Shown piece after piece: positions 55,694 through 64,000 of a stretch of 64,000 bases of DNA. The position numbers and the translations under genes were made by a program. Source of the stretch: Cohnella silvisoli (GTDB lineage: Bacteria > Bacillota > Bacilli > Paenibacillales > Paenibacillaceae). The notes under the pieces were generated by a model. The model was not told the origin of the DNA and made no database searches. It saw nothing but the letters and a program-made list of their open reading frames with translations. Positions within the stretch are counted from its first letter, which is position 1; each line of letters starts with the position of its first letter. Where the stretch lies: positions 1-64,000 of the forward strand of contig NZ_JAIOAP010000005.1 of NCBI RefSeq assembly GCF_021190915.1, read 5' to 3'.

Positions 55694-56623
55694 TCATGTC
55701 CCTATACGATTCATTCCGAATTGTTTACGGGCCAGCATGACAGCGCCATATGAAGGAGAATGGAGCGGTTCCTTCAATGCGGATCCCCATTCTCCCAGAC
55801 GGGGGATGAACGAAGACATGATCAGTTCCCCCAGCCGAAAGATCCCGCCCGCATATGATATCGCCGGCTTGCTGTCCCATGGCGTGCTCCGGGTGACAGC
55901 CACTGCCAAATCCGCCAAATGTTCTCCCGCTTCGCTCAAAATCCGGATGGCCTCCCCGTCCCCCAGATTCGCGCATGTCCCTGTCTCGATCGCAAGCGAA
56001 GCGATTTCGCTTCTGTTCATGAGCCCATACACTTTGTTGATAAACTCGACACCGTTTCTAACCTGAAGCTTTTCCTGCAGCCTCTCCGTCAGCATAGTGG
56101 CCGCTCCGCGTCCATCCATATGCTTGGCGACTGTCCGGAGCGTTTCGCAGCCGATCCAATATCCGCTGCCCTCGTCTCCGAACAAGGGTCCCCAGCCTCC
56201 GCATCTCCGCATTATTCCTTTGTCGTCCATGGAGTAGGAGATGGAACCCGTACCCGCCGCAACGACGACACCCGGACGGCCGTTCAACGCTCCTTCAAGC
56301 GCAATGCGGGAGTCGATTACTCCCAGCACCTGCGCAAGCGGGAAAGCTTCCGACAGCCGCTTGACGCTCCAATGATCCTGGTCTTCTTCGAGAATCGCGG
56401 CGGAACCGATGCATACGGCCTTTACCGCTCCCGACTCCTGTTCCATGATCGAGTCGATTGCATGAATCAGCATTTCGAGGTGGCTTGCGGAACGATCCAT
56501 ACTCTCGACGATGGTGTTTATTCCGCCGCCTTGAATCGTTATCGTGCGTCCGGTTGCCTCATCCATAAGCATCGCTTCCGTCTTGGAACCGCCTCCATCG
56601 ATACCGAGAACGAAGACCGGCAT
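55694..56623 (-). CDS. BadF/BadG-type ATPase, probable N-acetylglucosamine kinase
   Basis: 309-residue member of the BadF/BadG/BcrA/BcrD family (sugar-kinase fold). Phosphate-1 loop GIDGGGSKTEAMLMDEATG (~7-25), phosphate-2 VVVAAGTGSISYSMDDKG (~112-129) and WGPLFGDEGSGYWIG (~137-151). Family members near amino-sugar genes phosphorylate GlcNAc, MurNAc or glucosamine. ATG overlaps the SIS gene stop (TAATG). Its neighbours suggest it acts on the imported amino sugar. Confidence 0.88.
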   Translation of the reverse strand: MPVFVLGIDGGGSKTEAMLMDEATGRTITIQGGGINTIVESMDRSASHLEMLIHAIDSIMEQESGAVKAVCIGSAAILEEDQDHWSVKRLSEAFPLAQVLGVIDSRIALEGALNGRPGVVVAAGTGSISYSMDDKGIMRRCGGWGPLFGDEGSGYWIGCETLRTVAKHMDGRGAATMLTERLQEKLQVRNGVEFINKVYGLMNRSEIASLAIETGTCANLGDGEAIRILSEAGEHLADLAVAVTRSTPWDSKPAISYAGGIFRLGELIMSSFIPRLGEWGSALKEPLHSPSYGAVMLARKQFGMNRIGT

Positions 56624-57351
56624 TATCCCCCCTGCCTTTCCGCCGCTGCGGACTCGATCATTTTCGCATTATGTTCGTCCCCTTCTTCGACGTTGGCGCT
56701 CAGGTAAATTTGGGGTACGAATCCGGCTGCGATCAGGTTTTCGACCAGTTGGACGATCATCGCGTTAACGATGAATGCTCCTACGACGGTCGATGTCGGA
56801 CCGACCGACAATCCGATCGCATCCAGATGGACGGCAGCATCGCCCGGCAAGCCGCAGTTGTCAATAACGATGTCGGCAATCTCATACAGCTTCTTGCCGC
56901 TCCGGTGCCTCGGTTTCGCCGGGGCCGAATGATTCAGATTCGTCAAAGCGACCACTTTGACGCCCCTTGCTTTGGCTCCGATCGCCATTTCTATAGGTAC
57001 TGCGTTTAATCCGGAGTTGGAGATAATGAACAGAACGTCTCCCGCTTCAACCTTATGCTCGTCGAGCAAAATCGCTGCATAATCCTCGAGCCGTTCCATC
57101 CGGGTGCTCTTGGTTCCGCCCTCGTGGAGCATAAGAGCGGATTCCAGTATCGGCTTAATATTTTTCAGTCCGCCGGCCCTGTAGTACACTTCCTCCGCCA
57201 GCATATGGGAATGGCCGGTGCCGAAGAAGAACAGCTGTTTGTTCGCCATGACCGCTTGCGCGCCGCACTCCGCCGCCTTGAGAATATCCTTCTGCTGGGT
57301 TTGGAAGCATTGTTCCAGGATACCCTTCACTTTCTCGTAATATTTGTTCAC
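56623..57351 (-). CDS. SIS domain sugar-phosphate protein (UPF0309-like)
   Basis: 242 residues, a single SIS (sugar isomerase) domain: FFFGTGHSHMLAEEVYYRAGG split here as FFFGTGHSHMLAEE and VYYRAGG (~40-60), and DVLFIISNSGLNAVPIEMA (~104-122). It lacks the motifs of MurQ etherase. Members bind phosphosugars; an isomerase or deaminase-type role is possible but unproven. GTG start. Second gene in the operon, one base overlap with the kinase. Confidence 0.85.
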   Translation of the reverse strand: MNKYYEKVKGILEQCFQTQQKDILKAAECGAQAVMANKQLFFFGTGHSHMLAEEVYYRAGGLKNIKPILESALMLHEGGTKSTRMERLEDYAAILLDEHKVEAGDVLFIISNSGLNAVPIEMAIGAKARGVKVVALTNLNHSAPAKPRHRSGKKLYEIADIVIDNCGLPGDAAVHLDAIGLSVGPTSTVVGAFIVNAMIVQLVENLIAAGFVPQIYLSANVEEGDEHNAKMIESAAAERQGG

Positions 57352-57396
57352 GCAGGCACTTCCTATTCGGTTTTATTTGGTAGTTTTTGAGAGTTC

Positions 57397-58281
57397 TTAG
57401 TATTTTTTGGATTTCAACGCTTCCGCGGTTTCTTGAATCATCTGAATGGAAGTGTCGAAGCTCTCGAGCGACGCTCCGGCCATAAGCCCGTCCACCACGC
57501 TCAATTGAGCCATCAAGGACGGCATCCCGCCGCTGTCGAATGGGGCTTCGTGCACGGTGTTCCGCAGCACGTAATTGCTGATCTTGGCAATTGGCGAATA
57601 GGGGTGGCCTGTAATGGCAATCGTGATCGCTCCCTTGCCCTTGGCAATTTCGAGAGGTTCGACAATCGCCTTGGTGCTGCCGGACTGCGAAATCGCGATG
57701 ACGACGTCGGACTTGCGAACGGACGTCGTAGCCAGAGCGATTTGATGGCTTTCGGTATATGCCCGGGTCGTCAATCCGATCCGTGTGAACCGGTATTCGG
57801 CGTATTCCGCGACCAAACCGGAAGTGCCCACTCCGATCAAATATACGAATCTGGCTTGGCTGACCACTTTGGACACTTCCTGAAGCTGGTTCAGGTCCAG
57901 ACACTGGTAGGTGCCGTTCAATGCTTGCATATTGTTGGCATACATTTTCTCCAAGGCGGTGCTAAGGCTGTCGCCTTTTTTGATGTTCTCGTAAATGGTG
58001 GGCGAGTCGAAATGAGCGGCTCCTCTTGCCAACGTCACCTTCAGATCCTGAAAACCGGAAAACCCTGCCGTTTTGCAAAAGCGGATTACCGTCGCTTCGC
58101 TGACATTGCTTTCTTTGGCAATTTCCGAAATGTTGCTGTTGATCACCTTCTCGGGATTCTCCGTAATATAATCGGCTACCGCTTTCTCCGATTTCCTTAG
58201 CTGCTTGTAAACGCTCTGAATCATCTGCAGTGCGCCGCCGGTAACGATCGTTTGATTCGCGTGATTGATTGTCTGCTTCAT
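57397..58281 (-). CDS. MurR/RpiR family transcriptional regulator
   Basis: 294 residues: N-terminal helix-turn-helix (~15-90, LRKSEKAVADYI, NVSEATVIRFCKTAGFSGFQ) and C-terminal SIS domain (~130-260, YLIGVGTSGLVAEY, VIAISQSGSTKAIVEPL). About as long as, and clearly related to, the regulator at 15.5 kb. First gene of the nine-gene operon; likely autoregulates and controls it in response to an amino-sugar phosphate. ATG has GAGGAATG. Confidence 0.92.
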   Translation of the reverse strand: MKQTINHANQTIVTGGALQMIQSVYKQLRKSEKAVADYITENPEKVINSNISEIAKESNVSEATVIRFCKTAGFSGFQDLKVTLARGAAHFDSPTIYENIKKGDSLSTALEKMYANNMQALNGTYQCLDLNQLQEVSKVVSQARFVYLIGVGTSGLVAEYAEYRFTRIGLTTRAYTESHQIALATTSVRKSDVVIAISQSGSTKAIVEPLEIAKGKGAITIAITGHPYSPIAKISNYVLRNTVHEAPFDSGGMPSLMAQLSVVDGLMAGASLESFDTSIQMIQETAEALKSKKY

Positions 58282-58367
58282 GATTTCATTCCTCGCTTCA
58301 TTTCGGTTTAAGTATGTTTTTCAGATACATATTTTTAATTATATCTAGTAAATTTAATTACATTTAT

Positions 58368-58396
58368 AAATTATCATGTTTTTTTCATTATTTCAA
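58368..58396 (-). promoter_or_regulatory. promoter of the rpiR-led glycan operon
   Basis: Minus-strand -35 TTGAAA (58391-58396), 17-bp spacer, -10 TAATTT (58368-58373). The -35 lies in GAAATAAT (58387-58394), the same octamer that overlaps the -35 of the other RpiR-linked operon (13779-13794). The flanking 58282-58668 stretch is a 387-bp divergent regulatory region without a gene. Confidence 0.6.
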
Positions 58397-58491
58397 GCGA
58401 AAATTCTCAACTCTGTTTCCTGCGCGCCGACGCAGAAGAACGATCTCGCCCCGTTTCAACTCCTGCGCTAAGAAATGGCTGAGCGAATATA

Positions 58492-58506
58492 GGATATGGC
58501 ATATCC
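58492..58506. promoter_or_regulatory. 15-bp perfect palindrome in divergent regulatory region
   Basis: GGATATG-G-CATATCC, a perfect inverted repeat, between the rpiR promoter and the cre-like site of the GH123-like gene. Possible operator for a regulator of the divergent genes; unassigned. Confidence 0.5.
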
Positions 58507-58536
58507 GTCCTAGTATTTTCTGTATCATGAAATTTG

Positions 58537-58550
58537 GATAAGCGCTTTCA
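58537..58550 (+). promoter_or_regulatory. cre-like site before the GH123-like gene
   Basis: GATAAGCGCTTTCA matches TGWAANCGNTNWCA at 12 of 14 positions (first two differ). 118 bp upstream of the start codon; suggests CcpA repression of this gene and perhaps of the divergent operon. Confidence 0.6.
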
Positions 58551-58668
58551 TATCGGGATTTAATAAACAGAAGAGGAGGCAGGGGCATGAGAAAACGGCA
58601 GTTTTGAACGGTTCCGTGGCGCAGTGGTAACAGAGGTAATTTAAATAACTGAACGAGGTGGAGTGTCA

Positions 58669-61600
58669 ATGGATAAGTTGAAAAAGCCGCTAAGTACATC
58701 GCTGGTACTGGTTATCATTCTGAGTTCGCTGTTCATCGGTGGCATGGCCGCCCACGCGAATTATGTGGAGGTATGGACGGAGTCATCTTATGTAAACGTA
58801 TTCAAGCACACGATCCGAACGGCGGATTCCAGTACCTCCATCCGGCTCTCGGCCGCCAAAAACGAATTCGAGGCCGCGCAAATTCTGATTCGAAGGGATT
58901 CGGCATTCACGATCAACGGCGTAACGTTCACCAATATGACGAGCGGCGGGAATACGATCGCATCGAGCAACCTCAAGTACCAGTACGTCGAATACGAATA
59001 CTTGAATCAGAACTCGATTACGACAGACAATGTGGTAAGAAAAGGGCCGGGCTACTATCCGGAGTCGCTGTCCAACAATCCGACGCTGGCCGTCGCCGCC
59101 AATACGACCCAGCCGATCTGGATCCGGGCATTCATACCTGCGACTGCAGCAGCCGGCATTTACACGGGCACAGCTACCGTCAATACGACAAAGGGCAATT
59201 TTGCGGTTGGCGTTACGATTGATGTGCAAAATGTCACCATTCCGGACGCGAAGGACAGCACGTTCAATAACTCACAGTGGATGCAGTTTTACGGTCCCGA
59301 TTCCACGGACGTTGTGAATGGCGACAATCTCAAAAATGCATATGGTTACCCGAGGCTGTCTGCGGACTGGTGGACGCTGATGGAAAACTTCGCTCAGAAT
59401 GCGAAGGATTACCGGATGAACAGCATTCCTGTCAATTATGTGTACATGCTGTTAGACGGGGGTTCGACTCTTGGCGCCAATGGGGTGTATACGTTCAATT
59501 GGAGCGTATTTGACCAAGTCATCCAGTTTTTTATCGATAGAGGTACGGTCAAGAGGCTTGAAGGTTTTACCACGGGTGTCATTATCGACAGGGATGCCAA
59601 TGGAAATCTTTTTCGAAACTGGATTCTCAACTCGCCGAACGACCCGAAGCTGGTCAATTGGATCAATCAATTTTTCCCCGCACTTAAAGCTCACCTGGAG
59701 AGTAAGCTGCTCCCTGACGGAAGAACTTGGGCCAGCATATGGTGGCAGCATGTCAGAGACGAGCCGTCCGATCAAGGAATTATCGATGAGTATAAAAATT
59801 TGGCGAACAAAGTAAGGGTACATTGGCCGGATATCAAGTTCGGGGATGCCATGTACGGCTCACCGTCGTTGTACACGCAGCTGGCAAATTACGTTGATGT
59901 TTGGGTGCCTCTTTCGGAAACCTTTGACACCAATAAATCGTTCTTTGAAGCAAGACAAGCCTCCCCGAATAACGAAGAGGTATGGATGTATACTTGCGGT
60001 GTTCCAAGAGGAATGTATTTGAACAGGTTTATTGATCAACCCGTATGGATGAACAGAGCCATGTCATGGCACGCATACACTTCAGGAACGACAGGGTACC
60101 TGCATTACGGCTACAATCATTGGGATCTGGCCATGGATAATCAACCGGCCAAGGGAGACCTTCATCTTGTACAGCCTGATGTACCCAACAAAAAGCTTAA
60201 AAATTCCATCCGGCTTGAAGCGCAGCGTGACGGACTGGAAGATTACGAGCTGCTCAAGATCGTGGAGCAAACCAATCCCGAGGTGGCCAAAGGCATAGCT
60301 TCCAGCCTGGTCGCCAATGGTACTACTTACTCGCGGGATATCGGCCAGATGATCCGGATGCGCAATATTTTGCTTAGAACCGCTGCCGGACAACCATTCA
60401 TCTCCGACCTCGCCGCAGGCAAGACGGTCACGTCGTCGACTCAGCTTGCCGGCAGTGAGGCCGGCTATGCGGTAGACAGCAACTCAGCGACCAAGTGGCA
60501 AACGACTGCAGCAGGTTCTCAGTGGATTGCAGTGGATCTTGGAGCCCAGTATCAGGTGGATGCCGTCAAAATCAAATGGGGTGCGCCCTATGCAATGAGC
60601 TATAAAGTCCAAACTTCTTACAATGGAACCAACTGGGTGGATGCGGCAGCGATCACCGGCGGAAACGGCGGGGACGACTTCAGCGGTGTCAATGCGAAAG
60701 CTAGGTATATACGTGTCAATGCCACAGCCGGTAGCGGAAGTGCCTACACTATCTTCGATTTGGAAGTGGCGGGAGCCCAACTGCCCAAGGTAAATCTCGC
60801 GGCAGGAAAAACCTATAGCAAATCGGAGGCGCCGCACGCAGCGTACGCCGATTCGAACAATAGCGAATCTACCGACGGGGTTGCTTCGTCAAACTATCTC
60901 GATTTCAAAAATTACGGTTATTCCGGGACTGACGGACAGGTCAAGTCTGTGGATGTATCGGTAGATTTAGGCTCGGCACAGTGGGTGAATGAGGTTAAGA
61001 TCAGTAAATTCGAAGAAACCAATGCGCATTATTCACCCGACAGCGTAGAGATATTCACCAGTACGGACAATATCAATTTTACGCCAAAGGGCAAGGTAAC
61101 CTATGCAACCAGTACGGACGGGCTCTGGTATGAATTCACTTTCCTGGATTCTTCGGCGAGATATATCAAGGTCAACTATAAAAAAACATTGAATGTGGCC
61201 GGATTCGCGGATTGGATGTTCGTCGATGAGATCGAGGTGTATGGACCTGCGGGAACACCTCCGGCTAATCTTGCGCTCGGCAAATCGTATGCCAAATCGG
61301 AAGCGCCGAGCGGCGGGTTTCCGGATACGGGCGGCGTAGAGTCGACAGATGGTATCCTGTCAGGTGATTATGCCGTAGACGGAAAATCCTATGGCTACTA
61401 CGTGGGCGTTGGGAACACCAAAACCGTAACCGTCACGTTGGATTTGGGAAGCGACAAGACGGTGAATCTGGTGAAGCTCAGAAGGTTTGAAAATGGGGTT
61501 CACGGTTTCGGACCGGATAATGTTGTCGTATCTACAAGCACCAACGCTGCGCCCAACACCTATGTCACCCGAGGCGAGTCTTCCTGGTATACCGGATGGT

Positions 61601-62178
61601 GGTACGATATACCGTTCGCCAATGCGACTGCACGATATGTGAAGCTTGATATAACCAAGACGGGAGTATCCGGTGCCGACTATTTATTCTTGGATGAAAT
61701 CGGCGTATTCGGGACTGAGCCATCGCCGACCAATTTGGCGGCAGGCATCGCATACAGCAAATCGTCAGCCCCGGATGCGAGTTACCCGGATACCGGCAAC
61801 CTTGAATCTACGAACGGCATATGGGCAGGCGCTTACGGCGACGGGAAGTCCTACGGCTATCCTCTTGCGAGCGGCCAGACCAAGACAACCGATATTATCT
61901 TTGACTTAGGAGCGAACAAGACATTAAATCTGGTTAAATTGTTAGCCTATAATGGATCGGTTCATAACTATAAGCCGGACAGTGTAACCGTGTCCACAAG
62001 TCCGGATAACGTCAATTACACTCAGAAAGCAGTGGTTACGACGCCTGCAAACAATTGGTTTAATGCGGGATTTGCCAACACAACGGCAAGATATGTCAAA
62101 GTGACGGTTTCCAAAACTTATGGAGCCTCCAATGCGGATTGGATGTTTGTAGATGAGATAGAGATATACGGATACTAA
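58669..62178 (+). CDS. secreted GH123-like (DUF4091) glycosidase candidate with four carbohydrate-binding-like modules
   Basis: 1169 residues. Signal peptide (~1-30), a beta-rich N-terminal domain (~33-185), a DUF4091/GH123 catalytic domain (~190-580) with SIWWQHVRDEPSDQG holding the adjacent Asp364-Glu365 pair expected to do substrate-assisted catalysis, one F5/8-type-C domain (~585-700), then three related ~150-residue modules beginning NLAAGKTYSKSEAP, NLALGKSYAKSEAP and NLAAGIAYSKSSAP. GH123 founding members are beta-N-acetylgalactosaminidases, one from a Paenibacillus acting on glycosphingolipids. ATG 58669 follows GAGGTGGA. A relic of its active-site region lies at 44107-44180. Confidence 0.85.
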   Translation: MDKLKKPLSTSLVLVIILSSLFIGGMAAHANYVEVWTESSYVNVFKHTIRTADSSTSIRLSAAKNEFEAAQILIRRDSAFTINGVTFTNMTSGGNTIASSNLKYQYVEYEYLNQNSITTDNVVRKGPGYYPESLSNNPTLAVAANTTQPIWIRAFIPATAAAGIYTGTATVNTTKGNFAVGVTIDVQNVTIPDAKDSTFNNSQWMQFYGPDSTDVVNGDNLKNAYGYPRLSADWWTLMENFAQNAKDYRMNSIPVNYVYMLLDGGSTLGANGVYTFNWSVFDQVIQFFIDRGTVKRLEGFTTGVIIDRDANGNLFRNWILNSPNDPKLVNWINQFFPALKAHLESKLLPDGRTWASIWWQHVRDEPSDQGIIDEYKNLANKVRVHWPDIKFGDAMYGSPSLYTQLANYVDVWVPLSETFDTNKSFFEARQASPNNEEVWMYTCGVPRGMYLNRFIDQPVWMNRAMSWHAYTSGTTGYLHYGYNHWDLAMDNQPAKGDLHLVQPDVPNKKLKNSIRLEAQRDGLEDYELLKIVEQTNPEVAKGIASSLVANGTTYSRDIGQMIRMRNILLRTAAGQPFISDLAAGKTVTSSTQLAGSEAGYAVDSNSATKWQTTAAGSQWIAVDLGAQYQVDAVKIKWGAPYAMSYKVQTSYNGTNWVDAAAITGGNGGDDFSGVNAKARYIRVNATAGSGSAYTIFDLEVAGAQLPKVNLAAGKTYSKSEAPHAAYADSNNSESTDGVASSNYLDFKNYGYSGTDGQVKSVDVSVDLGSAQWVNEVKISKFEETNAHYSPDSVEIFTSTDNINFTPKGKVTYATSTDGLWYEFTFLDSSARYIKVNYKKTLNVAGFADWMFVDEIEVYGPAGTPPANLALGKSYAKSEAPSGGFPDTGGVESTDGILSGDYAVDGKSYGYYVGVGNTKTVTVTLDLGSDKTVNLVKLRRFENGVHGFGPDNVVVSTSTNAAPNTYVTRGESSWYTGWWYDIPFANATARYVKLDITKTGVSGADYLFLDEIGVFGTEPSPTNLAAGIAYSKSSAPDASYPDTGNLESTNGIWAGAYGDGKSYGYPLASGQTKTTDIIFDLGANKTLNLVKLLAYNGSVHNYKPDSVTVSTSPDNVNYTQKAVVTTPANNWFNAGFANTTARYVKVTVSKTYGASNADWMFVDEIEIYGY

Positions 62179-62190
62179 GCAGATATAATT

Positions 62191-62240
62191 CCACAAAAAA
62201 ACCATTCGCTCTATTATGGAGCCGAATGGTTTTTTTGTGG
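62191..62240. terminator. two-way terminator between convergent genes
   Basis: AAAAAAACCATTCG - loop - CGAATGGTTTTTTT, perfect on both strands, serving the GH123-like gene on the plus strand and the partial gene at 62255 on the minus strand. Confidence 0.93.
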
Positions 62241-62254
62241 TGCGAATCGTCACT

Positions 62255-64000
62255 TCACCCATAATGCTTGATCAATTCCTTTTCCAGCCTCCACATCGTC
62301 AAGCCTGATGCGATTTCGGCGACCGTCCAACCGGACTCAATCGCCCAAGGTCCCCATCCAACGTCTGCAGGCAATCCATACACTTCTAACATGTCGACGT
62401 CCAAGGCTCTCGCCCACCCCCCGTTTATCGTCTTATTATCGCTGTGCACCTGAGTGGAAATGAGGAACTTCGCCATATCCTCACACAGTTCTTTGAAAGA
62501 GTCGTCTTTGGTCACGAAATAGGCTTGCGCGAAAGCTGTCGGCAGCCAGTTCAGGGAATACAGCAAATCCACGATCGGATCACCGTTACGGGTCAACATG
62601 GTGCTCTCTTCTCCGTCCTTGGAATTGCTGCGATCCGCTTGATACCCCGTATCCCATTCCAAATAACCGCCCGAAGGATGCCGAAGCCTTTTCAAATCTT
62701 CCGTCACACCGTACAGCCATTCCTTATGCCGGCCTTCCCCCGTTACCCAGTAAAGCCAAGACAGAGGCATGATCAACCGGCACATCTCCTGCGTCTCGCT
62801 GTACTCTCTCCGAGTATTCGGATATACGGACATGAGCGATTCCAATCCTCGCACGCCAACTTCCTTGTATCGTTCGTTACCCGTAAGTTTATAGGCTAGC
62901 AGGAGCGCTCCATGGTAAAACGCATTGTAGTGTGCGCAATAGAATCGAGCCGGTGCCGATGACAATTTCCGGATCTTCTCCTCCGTAAGGTCGATATTGT
63001 CTGTTCGGAATGGCCGCAATCCGTCCGTTCCCGTCGTCCGGACCAAAAAGTCCAGCGCATCGGCACATTCCTGCAAATACTGCGTGGAACCAGTGTACAA
63101 GCACTTCAGCAATTGCGGAATAAGCACCCTTGCCGCGTCATCCTGATAGCAAACACCCCAGGCTTCCTGCGTCCAGCGCAGCATCCCCTTGAGCGGCGAT
63201 TGTTCCTTGATTTGCATAAGATCGAAGCAAACCGACATCAGATTGTCGGAGATGTCCAGGCTCCGTTTATCTTTCGTCAACAGGCCATGCATGAAGTAGG
63301 CCATGGACACTTCCGCGACGCAATCTATTCTGATGGATGGCATCAGCCGCTGGGTACCATCGGCATAAACTTCAGTTCCGAAGCCCTCCTGTACGCCGTC
63401 CTTTCCCATGTTCAGAAGCATTCCCGCCTCTTCGAACCAGCCGATAGCCTTGCCGATCGTGTCGTCCGTTTGAACCTCCAGCGGCACATTCGGTTGAAAG
63501 GGCTCGAAACGGTATGGGGCATTCAGCCCGGAGATTGGAACGGATTCCTCACAAAGCCATTCCAGAATGAACTTCACGATGCCTTCCCATTTGGCATTCG
63601 GCGAGAACCTTGCTCTTTTGAAATTCGCCATCCGGAAGCTGCAGATAAGCAGGTTCTCGGGTTCGTCGAACCACAACGCCCTGTCGGAGACAGATGCCAG
63701 CAGCTTCTCGTCTACCACCGAACTGCTGTGGTCTTTTCCTCTGGCATATTGAAGAATCGGGCGAGAAAAGGTACAGGCGATGTCATGCGGACGGATTCTC
63801 GTGTTGCATTGTTCGTCTAAGATGTCTCCAGGAAGCACCCCGTTGATTTGCTTTTCCGCGGTGAATACAACCCGCTCAAACCGGGTAGAAACCGGCGGCT
63901 CGGAGTAAACATGCCCAATGCTGCCGCAATACTCGGCGAATATTCGCTTACCGGCTTGCAGCTGTTTTTCAACGAGCATTCTTTCCCGCGGGTGAAAAAG
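62255..64000 (-). CDS. alpha/alpha-barrel protein, probable glycosidase (5' end outside window)
   Basis: At least 574 residues; the frame is still open at the window edge and no good ribosome site precedes the first ATG (63979), so the gene most likely continues rightwards. The last ~350 residues have repeated helix-pair features of alpha-toroid hydrolases (YCAHYNAFYHGALLLAYKLTG in part, RNGDPIVDLLYSLNWLPTAF in part, GWGPWAIESGWTVAEIASGL in part). No signal peptide can be judged. Family not recognised. It belongs to the glycan locus by position and is closed by a shared terminator. Confidence 0.65.
   Translation of the reverse strand, partial: LFHPRERMLVEKQLQAGKRIFAEYCGSIGHVYSEPPVSTRFERVVFTAEKQINGVLPGDILDEQCNTRIRPHDIACTFSRPILQYARGKDHSSSVVDEKLLASVSDRALWFDEPENLLICSFRMANFKRARFSPNAKWEGIVKFILEWLCEESVPISGLNAPYRFEPFQPNVPLEVQTDDTIGKAIGWFEEAGMLLNMGKDGVQEGFGTEVYADGTQRLMPSIRIDCVAEVSMAYFMHGLLTKDKRSLDISDNLMSVCFDLMQIKEQSPLKGMLRWTQEAWGVCYQDDAARVLIPQLLKCLYTGSTQYLQECADALDFLVRTTGTDGLRPFRTDNIDLTEEKIRKLSSAPARFYCAHYNAFYHGALLLAYKLTGNERYKEVGVRGLESLMSVYPNTRREYSETQEMCRLIMPLSWLYWVTGEGRHKEWLYGVTEDLKRLRHPSGGYLEWDTGYQADRSNSKDGEESTMLTRNGDPIVDLLYSLNWLPTAFAQAYFVTKDDSFKELCEDMAKFLISTQVHSDNKTINGGWARALDVDMLEVYGLPADVGWGPWAIESGWTVAEIASGLTMWRLEKELIKHYG

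Noticed and set aside
56623..57351. MurQ (N-acetylmuramic acid 6-phosphate etherase)
   Set aside because: A SIS domain next to an RpiR regulator suggested it, but the length (242 against about 300 residues) and the lack of MurQ motifs do not fit.
58587..58607. Six-codon frame (MRKRQF) behind AGGAGG upstream of the GH123-like gene
   Set aside because: Could be a leader peptide, but no attenuator hairpin follows it and so short a frame cannot be supported.
58610..58636. tRNA-like 5' part (GGTTCCGTGGCGCAGTGGTAAC) before the GH123-like gene
   Set aside because: The acceptor and D-loop look right at first, but the D-stem does not pair on its 3' side, and there is no anticodon arm, T-arm or matching acceptor 3' strand downstream.

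Overview
The window is a chromosomal segment from a spore-forming Gram-positive of the Paenibacillaceae type (Paenibacillus or Cohnella-like). This is inferred from gene order and protein style; no species is claimed. Two blocks match the Bacillus subtilis map: SRP RNA - dnaX - ybaB - recR - yaaL - bofA - rRNA operon at the left, and rho - murA - fbaA - spo0F - pyrG - rpoE - argS - ywiB-like, then speB - speE - pbpG-like, in the middle. GTG/TTG starts with strong GGAGG sites, a large Bacillus-type SRP RNA, BofA, YhcN-like lipoprotein and Spo0F all fit an endospore former.

Layout. 1-420: 5' end of a 16S rRNA gene (minus strand) and its leader with two promoters and a boxA-like element. 423-6287: housekeeping block on the minus strand (bofA, yaaL, recR, ybaB, dnaX, a PAS histidine kinase, SRP RNA, yhcN-like, rpmE). 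6.4-16.4 kb: an accessory amino-sugar island (secreted DUF4434 protein, ROK kinase, NanE, CUT1 ABC transporter, DUF4127 protein, RpiR regulator) beside a radical SAM gene, sitting where B. subtilis has rho next to rpmE. 17.8-25.2 kb: rho, murA, fbaA, spo0F, a repeat-filled intergenic region, pyrG with a CTP-sensing leader, rpoE. 25.6-38.6 kb: subtilisin-like protease, argS plus a DUF1934 gene, a second argS behind an arginine T-box, a zinc dehydrogenase, a chemoreceptor, speB-speE, a class A PBP. 38.9-44.1 kb: a response regulator / kinase / ABC-2 exporter module of the LnrJKLMN (linearmycin resistance) type.

44.2-64 kb is a second, larger glycan locus. Nine genes run on the minus strand with tight spacing from 58281 to 44229: RpiR regulator, SIS protein, BadF-type N-acetylglucosamine kinase, a cytoplasmic neutral-ceramidase-like hydrolase, a secreted GH84-like protein with four discoidin modules, an ABC binding protein, two permeases, and a 1233-residue secreted protein with two nearly identical discoidin modules. 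Divergent from it is a secreted GH123-like (formerly DUF4091) protein with four carbohydrate-binding-like modules, and at the window edge a partial alpha/alpha-barrel protein. Together they look like a Gram-positive polysaccharide utilisation locus for glycans carrying beta-linked N-acetylhexosamine: outside enzymes trim the polymer, the ABC importer brings in the product, and kinase plus cytoplasmic hydrolases process it under an RpiR switch and probable CcpA control.

Most worth a second look: a 74-bp relic of the GH123 active-site region just downstream of the big operon (44107-44180), the hairpin-forming 51-bp tandem repeat upstream of spo0F (22108-22425), the ceramidase-fold enzyme without a signal peptide in an amino-sugar operon, and the well-formed pyrG and T-box leaders.
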